Assembly: GCF_004136635.1 (NCBI RefSeq)
Contig: NZ_NOIU01000001.1
Location: 1,020,930 to 1,084,929 of the forward strand
Length of the DNA: 64,000 bases
Source of the DNA: Rothia halotolerans
GTDB taxonomy: Bacteria; Actinomycetota; Actinomycetes; Actinomycetales; Micrococcaceae
Direction of reading: 5' to 3'
In this document: positions 59,559 through 64,000 of the stretch, one piece after another
How positions within the stretch are numbered: position 1 is the stretch's first letter
Layout of the letters: each line of letters starts with the position of its first letter
Position numbers and translations under genes: made by a program
The notes under the pieces: model-generated
The model's database searches: none
The model's input: the letters and a program-made list of their open reading frames with translations, nothing else
Told to the model about the DNA's origin: nothing

Positions 59559-59978
59559 TCACCCCTTCTTCCCGGTCCGCTTCTGGCTCTCCTTCCGCAG
59601 GGCGTCGACGAGCTCGTCCTTGGTCATATCGGACCGGCCCTCGATCCCCAGCTCCTGCGCCTGCTCGTAGAGGTGCTCCTTGGACGCGTTGGCGTCGACG
59701 CCGCCGGCGGTGGGCTTGGAGGAGTTCCTGCCGCCCTCCTCGCTCCGCTGGTCCGAGGGGCCGTAGTCCTCCTTCTCCTGCCAGTGGTCCCCCACCTTCT
59801 CGTGGGTGTGCTTGAGGGCGGCGTAGGCCACCTGGTGGGCGCGCTGCTCGTCGTCGTACTCCTCCATCGCGGAGTCGTAGGTCTGGGCGAACGTGTCCTG
59901 GGCCTTGCGGTCGGACTTCTTGAGGGTCTCCGGCAGCTCGCTCTTCTTGGGCTGTCCGTTCTTTCCGGTCTTGGGCAT
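59559..59978 (-). CDS. ChaB-domain protein with C-terminal Rho_N motif
   Basis: Small acidic/basic protein of 139 aa. Residues ~10-65 are a ChaB domain (SELPETLKKSDRKAQDTFAQ then TYDSAMEEY, AAYAALKHTHEKVGDHW-like ending). Residues ~100-135 are a Rho N-terminal-like helix-extended-helix motif (SKEHLYEQAQELGIEGRSDM then TKDELVDAL), seen in nucleic-acid-binding proteins. The Lys-rich tail RTGKKG adds positive charge. ChaB-Rho_N fusions are common in actinobacteria and suspected to respond to stress; role not established. Confidence 0.9.
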   Translation of the reverse strand: MPKTGKNGQPKKSELPETLKKSDRKAQDTFAQTYDSAMEEYDDEQRAHQVAYAALKHTHEKVGDHWQEKEDYGPSDQRSEEGGRNSSKPTAGGVDANASKEHLYEQAQELGIEGRSDMTKDELVDALRKESQKRTGKKG

Positions 59979-60016
59979 GATGCCTCCTCCTCGACGGATG
60001 GGAGCCCGCCCGCGGT

Positions 60017-60421
60017 TCAGGCCCGCGGGGTGTCCAGCTCCCCGGTCACGTACTGGGCCCTGCCGAAGCCGAAGGTCCAGTCCGCTGCGGTGTTCTCGAA
60101 GTATCCCAAGAAGACGTCCTCCCCGGCCACCCCCTGTTCCGCGAGGTTCGCCGCGAGCGTGGAGTAGAGCGTCTGCTTGGCCGGGGTGTCGCGGCCGGCC
60201 TGGGTGAAGACCTGGATCATCACGACGTCGTCGGAGCGTTCGAAGCCGAGGCCGGCGTCCTGGGCGATGATCTCGCCCGGCTCGTGGCGCGTGATGATCT
60301 GGAAGCGGTCCCGCGCGGGGATGCCGTAGACCTCCACGATCGCCTCGTGGACGGCGTCGGCGACGGCTCGCGTCCTGCGCGGGTCCTGGGTCCGGTTGAC
60401 GTCGATGCGGACGAGGGGCAT
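60017..60421 (-). CDS. Tautomerase family protein
   Basis: 4-Oxalocrotonate tautomerase/MIF-superfamily protein of 134 aa. After removal of Met the N-terminus is Pro (MPLVRIDVNR), the catalytic base of the family. The sequence RFQIITRHEPGEII and DDVVMIQVFTQAGRDT fit the longer malonate-semialdehyde-decarboxylase-like and related groups. AGAGGTGAG lies ahead of the ATG. The promoter gap contains two TTTGTC/GACA palindromes, so it is likely under a repressor not encoded next to it. Confidence 0.9.
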   Translation of the reverse strand: MPLVRIDVNRTQDPRRTRAVADAVHEAIVEVYGIPARDRFQIITRHEPGEIIAQDAGLGFERSDDVVMIQVFTQAGRDTPAKQTLYSTLAANLAEQGVAGEDVFLGYFENTAADWTFGFGRAQYVTGELDTPRA

Positions 60422-60442
60422 GGTCTCACCTCTGGTGTCTAG

Positions 60443-60482
60443 TTTGTCCTGACAAAAAGAGTCTATGCTTTGTCAGGACACA
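60443..60482. promoter_or_regulatory. Two palindromic operator-like sites upstream of tautomerase gene
   Basis: TTTGTCCTGACAAA (60443-60456) is a perfect 14-bp palindrome and TTTGTCAGGACACA (60469-60482) is a near copy; the centres are 26 bp apart. A -10-like TAGACT on the minus strand (60460-60465) lies between them. Confidence 0.6.
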
Positions 60483-60492
60483 TCGGAACACC

Positions 60493-61947
60493 TCAGTCGA
60501 GATCCAGCACGCCGGGGATCGGCTCGACGGCGTCGGCCCCTTCGCGGATGAACGCGCCCCACGCGGCCCGTAGCGCCCGGCCCGCCTCCTCGACGGTCTC
60601 CGGGTCGTAGGTGGCCACGACCTCGGGGCCGGTCACGCCGGCGCCCGCCTCCTCGACCCCCCGGCCCCACGCGGGGGAGGGGAACAGCAGGGGCAGCTCG
60701 GAGAGGTGGCAGCAGGACAGCAGCAGCCCGGGCCGCCCGTACACGAAGGTGTAGGTGCGCGCAGCGCCCCCGGCGCGCCGGAAGAGCCGCGCCCACCGCC
60801 GGCACTGACGGCCGTAGACCTTCCGGGTGAGCGCCCGGATCAGCGGCTCGACCACCCAGCGGGAACCTCGCGGATCGGCCGCCAGCCGCTGGAGCGGGGG
60901 CACGACGCCGGTGAACAGTGAGACCTCCCGCGAGGTGGTCCCCATGAGGACCTCGACCGAGCCGGCCAGCTCCCGCCACCGCCGGGGCAGCTCGGACTCC
61001 GGGGGGAGCGGACGGGCGCCGTAGCGGGTGGTGAAGGGCATGAACTTCGCCAGTCCCTGGCGGAAGGCCAGGCGGTCGATGCGGATCCGGCCGTCGGCGA
61101 GCTCCCGGGCGCTGGCCCGCCGCATGCTCTCGGTGGCCCCGGCGGAGGGCGTCAGGGCCTTCAGCGCACGATGTCGTCCGAAGACGATCCCCAGCGGGGC
61201 GCTCTGGACGATGGCCCGCGAGATCATCCCGCGCAGTTCCTCGACGTACAGCAGGTCCCAGCAGGCGTGGCCGCCCGCCGACTGCCCGGCGATGGTGATC
61301 CGCCCGGGGTCCCCGCCGAAGCCCCCGATGTTGCGGTGGACCCACTTGAGGGCCTCGACCTGGTCGAGCAGGCCGGGATTCGCCTCGCGCGCCTCGCCGT
61401 CGCCCAGATAGCCGAAGAGGCCGAGCCGGTAGGTCACCGAGACCACGACGACGTTCTGCTCCTCGACGAGCCACCGGGGATCGTAGTAGGGGAGGTCCGC
61501 GGCCCCCGCGGTGTAGGACCCGCCGTGGATCCAGACGAGGACGGGCAGGCCGGTCTCCTCCGTGTCCGGGCGGGTGACGCTGAGCCGCTGGCAGTGCTCG
61601 TCGAAGCCCAGCGCCACGAGCTCCGTGTCGGTCGGCTTGTGGACCTGGGGGCAGGCGGGGGAGGGCGTGTCGGCGAGGAAGGGCTCCTCCCCGTACGCGT
61701 AGGGGGAAGGTGCGCCGAATCGCTCGGCGGAGGCGTAGCGGATGCCGAGGGCCCGCACCACGCCCTCGTCCCCCGTCGTGATGAACTCACCGGCGCCGGT
61801 GCGCACGGTGCTCCAGTGCCGAGGGGCGGCCCGTCCGCGCTCGGCGTCCCCGGCGGGGGCGTCCGCTCCGGCCTGCTGCCGGGCTGCGCGGTTCCGGGAG
61901 GGGGCTGCGTGGGGGATCTCGTGAAGGCGGGCGCGGCTGTCGGTCAT
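60493..61947 (-). CDS. Type B carboxylesterase
   Basis: Alpha/beta-hydrolase of the carboxylesterase type B family, 484 aa. Oxyanion-hole motif VWIHGGSYTAG, nucleophile S223 in ITIAGQSAGGHACW, and the C-terminal His H414 in CCHLSELPLLF are visible. The VDPVEALKWVH-like segment LDQVEALKWVHRNIGGFGGD is typical. It hydrolyses carboxylic esters in the cytoplasm (no signal peptide). TAGGCT on the minus strand (61955-61960) ends 7 nt before the ATG at 61947, implying a leaderless mRNA and excluding the longer frame. Confidence 0.93.
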   Translation of the reverse strand: MTDSRARLHEIPHAAPSRNRAARQQAGADAPAGDAERGRAAPRHWSTVRTGAGEFITTGDEGVVRALGIRYASAERFGAPSPYAYGEEPFLADTPSPACPQVHKPTDTELVALGFDEHCQRLSVTRPDTEETGLPVLVWIHGGSYTAGAADLPYYDPRWLVEEQNVVVVSVTYRLGLFGYLGDGEAREANPGLLDQVEALKWVHRNIGGFGGDPGRITIAGQSAGGHACWDLLYVEELRGMISRAIVQSAPLGIVFGRHRALKALTPSAGATESMRRASARELADGRIRIDRLAFRQGLAKFMPFTTRYGARPLPPESELPRRWRELAGSVEVLMGTTSREVSLFTGVVPPLQRLAADPRGSRWVVEPLIRALTRKVYGRQCRRWARLFRRAGGAARTYTFVYGRPGLLLSCCHLSELPLLFPSPAWGRGVEEAGAGVTGPEVVATYDPETVEEAGRALRAAWGAFIREGADAVEPIPGVLDLD

Positions 61948-62432
61948 GCTGTCGAGCCTACGGGCCGGCCGCGCCGATGTCCTCCGGACGCACTGATGCC
62001 GACCCTCCATTCGTGGTCGGACTCGGCATTGTCTACCTTTGAGCGGTGACTGTGACTTATTTGAAGCCTGTAGTCGCGACGAATATATGGGGCCGGCATA
62101 GCGCCAGATAAGATTATAAAGCTATTCTGTGAGCTTTTGAGGCGCGGGCGGGTCTCGGGAACAACGCTGAGCCGTGAACCGCGGCGCCAAGTAGATATAG
62201 GCTTCTCGCTGATGCTCTGCATCGCCGCTATCCTGCGCCACTGCGGGCGTCTACGGGCAACTTAGCCGGTGGTCAGATGCGGTATCAGATCGAAGTCTGT
62301 ACATACTTATCTGCGGGGCAAGCTTTCATACTCTCTCCCGTCTCTGGGTCTATTCGCTGCTGGTTGATCAACCACCTTCAGTAAAGCACTTTAAGGGTCG
62401 GGTGTTAAGTGTTTCTTGCTGGGAATCGTGTG
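61948..62432. other. AT-richer intergenic region, no gene supported
   Basis: 485 bp with much lower GC than the genome (for example GATAAGATTATAAAGC near 62107). The left end contains the esterase promoter. Short ORFs on both strands lack ribosome sites. An acquired or degraded segment is possible, but no repeat or gene remnant was identified. Confidence 0.5.
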
Positions 62433-63437
62433 TCAGCTCACCGAGCGCTCGCCGGACGCCTCCAGGCCCCAGGCGTCGGCCAGGATCTCCATGGACCGCG
62501 CCGACTCCTCGGTGGAGGGCGACTGCAGGGAGATCATCAGCTCGTCCGCCTTGGCCTTCTCCGCGAAGCGCTCCAGGTAGTCCCTCACCTCGTCTCCCGT
62601 GCCGACCGCGCTGTACCTGAGCATCTCCAGCACCTGCTGGCCGGCCGGGGAGTGCATCAGCATGTCGACCTCCGCCTCGCTCAGCTCGCGTCCCCGCCCG
62701 ATCATCGCGGCCACCCGGGCCTTCCTCACCTGGGTGGACTGCTCCTCCGCCTCCTCCTTGGTGCCGGCGGCGGTGACGTTGACGGCGGCGATGACGTAGG
62801 GCTCCGAGAGCTGCTCCGAGGGCTCGAAGTGCTCCCGGTAGGTGGTGACCGCCTGCTCGAGGGCCGCGGGGGCGAAGTGCGAGGCGAAGGAGTAGGGCAG
62901 GCCGAGCTGCGCCGCCAGCTGCGCCCCGAAGAGGGAGGAGCCCAGGATGTAGAGGGGCACGTCGGTGTTCCTCCCCGGGATCGCCTCGACCCCCTGGATG
63001 CGGGAGGCCCCGCGCAGATACCCCTGGAGCTCGACGACGTCGCTCGGGAAACGCTCCGCGTCCTGGGGTTCCCGGCGCAGGGCCTGCAGCGTCTTCATGT
63101 CCGTCCCCGGCGCGCGCCCCAGGCCCAGGTCGATGCGACCGGGGTAGAGCTCCGCGAGGGTGCCGAACTGCTCGGCGACCGTGAGCGGGGAGTGGTTGGG
63201 CAGCATCACGCCGCCCGAGCCGAGCCGGATGCTCTCCGTCTGGGACGCGATGTGCGAGATGAGCACGGCGGGCGCCGCGGAGGAGATGGTGGGCATGTTG
63301 TGGTGCTCGGCGTACCAGATGCGGGAGAAGCCGAGCCGCTCGGCCCGCTGGGCCATCGCCACCGAGCGGATGAAGCTCTCGCGGGGCGTCTCGCCCTGGT
63401 AGACGGTCGCGAAGTCGATGAGGGAGAGGGGGAGCAC
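62433..63437 (-). CDS. LLM-class flavin-dependent oxidoreductase (luciferase-like)
   Basis: Bacterial-luciferase-like monooxygenase of 334 aa, MsnO8-type subgroup. Landmarks: LSLIDFATVYQGETPRESF, GFSRIWYAEHHNMPTISSAA, IRLGSGGVMLPNHSPLTVAE, RIDLGLGRAPGTD and PLYILGSSLFGAQLAAQLGL. It should use reduced FMN and O2; the substrate is unknown. The GTG at 63437 sits at the family N-terminus with AGGCAGG upstream; the frame extends further without support. Confidence 0.92.
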   Translation of the reverse strand: MLPLSLIDFATVYQGETPRESFIRSVAMAQRAERLGFSRIWYAEHHNMPTISSAAPAVLISHIASQTESIRLGSGGVMLPNHSPLTVAEQFGTLAELYPGRIDLGLGRAPGTDMKTLQALRREPQDAERFPSDVVELQGYLRGASRIQGVEAIPGRNTDVPLYILGSSLFGAQLAAQLGLPYSFASHFAPAALEQAVTTYREHFEPSEQLSEPYVIAAVNVTAAGTKEEAEEQSTQVRKARVAAMIGRGRELSEAEVDMLMHSPAGQQVLEMLRYSAVGTGDEVRDYLERFAEKAKADELMISLQSPSTEESARSMEILADAWGLEASGERSVS

Positions 63438-63641
63438 GGCGGTACCTGCCTTTCGAAGAGGATCTCCTCCGTACAACCTCCGCTGCGCGAGCAGATATTC
63501 CGCGCAGGACGACGACGTGGCCACCCTCCCGGCAGCCTGTGGCCTGCTGCACAGAACTCCCCATCCCCGCAAAAGACAATGATGTAGTTCCCCGGAATCG
63601 CGGGCCGGAAACGGGTGTGACCTGTTTCATGAGTTCCCGAG

Positions 63642-63670
63642 TTGCAGCTCCCGTGGGGGGTGTGTAGAGT
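63642..63670 (+). promoter_or_regulatory. rRNA operon promoter P1
   Basis: TTGCAG (63642-63647), 17-bp spacer, TAGAGT (63665-63670). It directs transcription rightwards toward the rRNA leader. Confidence 0.7.
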
Positions 63671-63771
63671 TCTGGGAGTCGCCGCGGGGCAAACGCTTCG
63701 GAAGCGGGTCGACCAGGGTTTTCCTGGATCTTTCGGCAATAAACATTCTCCAGAGGTTCTCCTCCGGGTTT

Positions 63772-63800
63772 GCAAGCCGGGATCGGGTCTGGTAGGCTTG
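63772..63800 (+). promoter_or_regulatory. rRNA operon promoter P2
   Basis: TTGCAA (63772-63777), 17-bp spacer, TAGGCT (63795-63800). A second promoter 130 bp after P1, as is usual for rRNA operons. Confidence 0.75.
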
Positions 63801-63806
63801 AGAAGT

Positions 63807-64000
63807 TGCCGCGAGGCGGAGACAAAAATTTTGTAGCAACCGGTTCTCCGGATGATTCACAGATATCTCAGCAGGTCATGAAGATGACCGGCGAACGATG
63901 ATGGATCGGATCGGGGTTCGAACGGTTTGTTGTTTGAGAACTCAATAGTGTGCTTTGTTCATCTGAATGCTTCATACCAAATTTTATTTTATTGGTGAAT
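63807..64000 (+). ncRNA. rRNA operon leader (16S gene begins beyond window)
   Basis: The leader contains TTGTTTGAGAACTCAATAG (63929-63947) followed by TGTGC, the conserved antitermination/processing element found just upstream of 16S rRNA in Micrococcales, followed by AT-rich sequence to the window edge. The 16S gene itself is not visible. Confidence 0.8.

Noticed and set aside
61944..62222. 92-aa minus-strand ORF in the AT-rich gap upstream of the esterase
   Set aside because: No ribosome site and it overlaps the esterase promoter and start; the leaderless promoter at 61955 gives a better explanation.
61948..62432. tRNA or integrase attachment site in the low-GC gap
   Set aside because: No cloverleaf-forming sequence, tRNA 3' end or integrase gene was seen; low GC alone is not enough.

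Overview
The window is chromosomal DNA from a high-GC actinobacterium, most likely of the order Micrococcales. Three things point there: the rpsF-ssb-rpsR-rplI-dnaB cluster next to pcnA and a divergent NUDIX gene, a cysteine-free S18 of the kind seen in Micrococcaceae-like genomes, and an rRNA-operon leader with the TTTGAGAACTCAATAGTGT element at the right end. Genes are closely packed, often with ATGA overlaps. Several genes have a -10 hexamer (TANNNT or close) ending 6-7 nt before the start codon, which implies leaderless mRNAs. No prophage, CRISPR array, tRNA or transposase gene was seen.

Layout. 1-9.5 kb: partial NUDIX hydrolase, pcnA, a membrane protein, an ABC exporter, a membrane-anchored protein with a TM2-domain partner, then the ribosomal/ssb operon behind an S6:S18-type leader. 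9.5-13.7 kb: small membrane protein, an 8-bp tandem repeat, a cluster of DnaA boxes, dnaB, and a membrane acyltransferase-like protein. 13.7-23.9 kb: accessory genes, including a TetR/epimerase pair and a MarR/MFS pair each with paired palindromic operators, an orphan ORF, a HAD phosphatase, and a membrane-anchored DnaQ-BRCT exonuclease bracketed by two ~100-bp MITE-like palindromic elements. 24-38.5 kb: a TsuA-TusA fusion for thiosulfate uptake, transporters, a glutamate-synthase-like FMN enzyme, a CNNM/CBS protein, a BCCT transporter, rraA, a PBP2a-like penicillin-binding lipoprotein and a SRPBCC/Rid pair.

38.7-48.4 kb holds a catabolic gene block, pxpA-pxpB-pxpC-MHS transporter-SDR-RraA/LigK-like aldolase-aminotransferase-biotin carboxylase/BCCP. 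A LacI regulator with two matching operators lies divergent to it. The block carries every part needed for a biotin-dependent carboxylase with a urea-carboxylase-type (AHS1/AHS2) carboxyltransferase, plus an importer and downstream enzymes for an unknown carboxylic acid. 48.4-58.4 kb adds two more MHS transporters, a TRIC channel, oxidoreductases, a CaiB-type CoA-transferase and a DctA symporter. 58.5-63.4 kb carries a glycerophosphodiesterase, a ChaB-Rho_N protein, a tautomerase, a carboxylesterase and a luciferase-like monooxygenase. The last 560 bases hold two strong promoters and the leader of an rRNA operon whose 16S gene starts beyond the window.

Points of interest: the exonuclease/MITE island, the carboxylase operon, the DnaA-box cluster before dnaB, short tandem arrays in four intergenic gaps, and a ~20-bp-spaced palindrome array near 58.65 kb. 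Family assignments rest on motifs read by eye; no database search was run.
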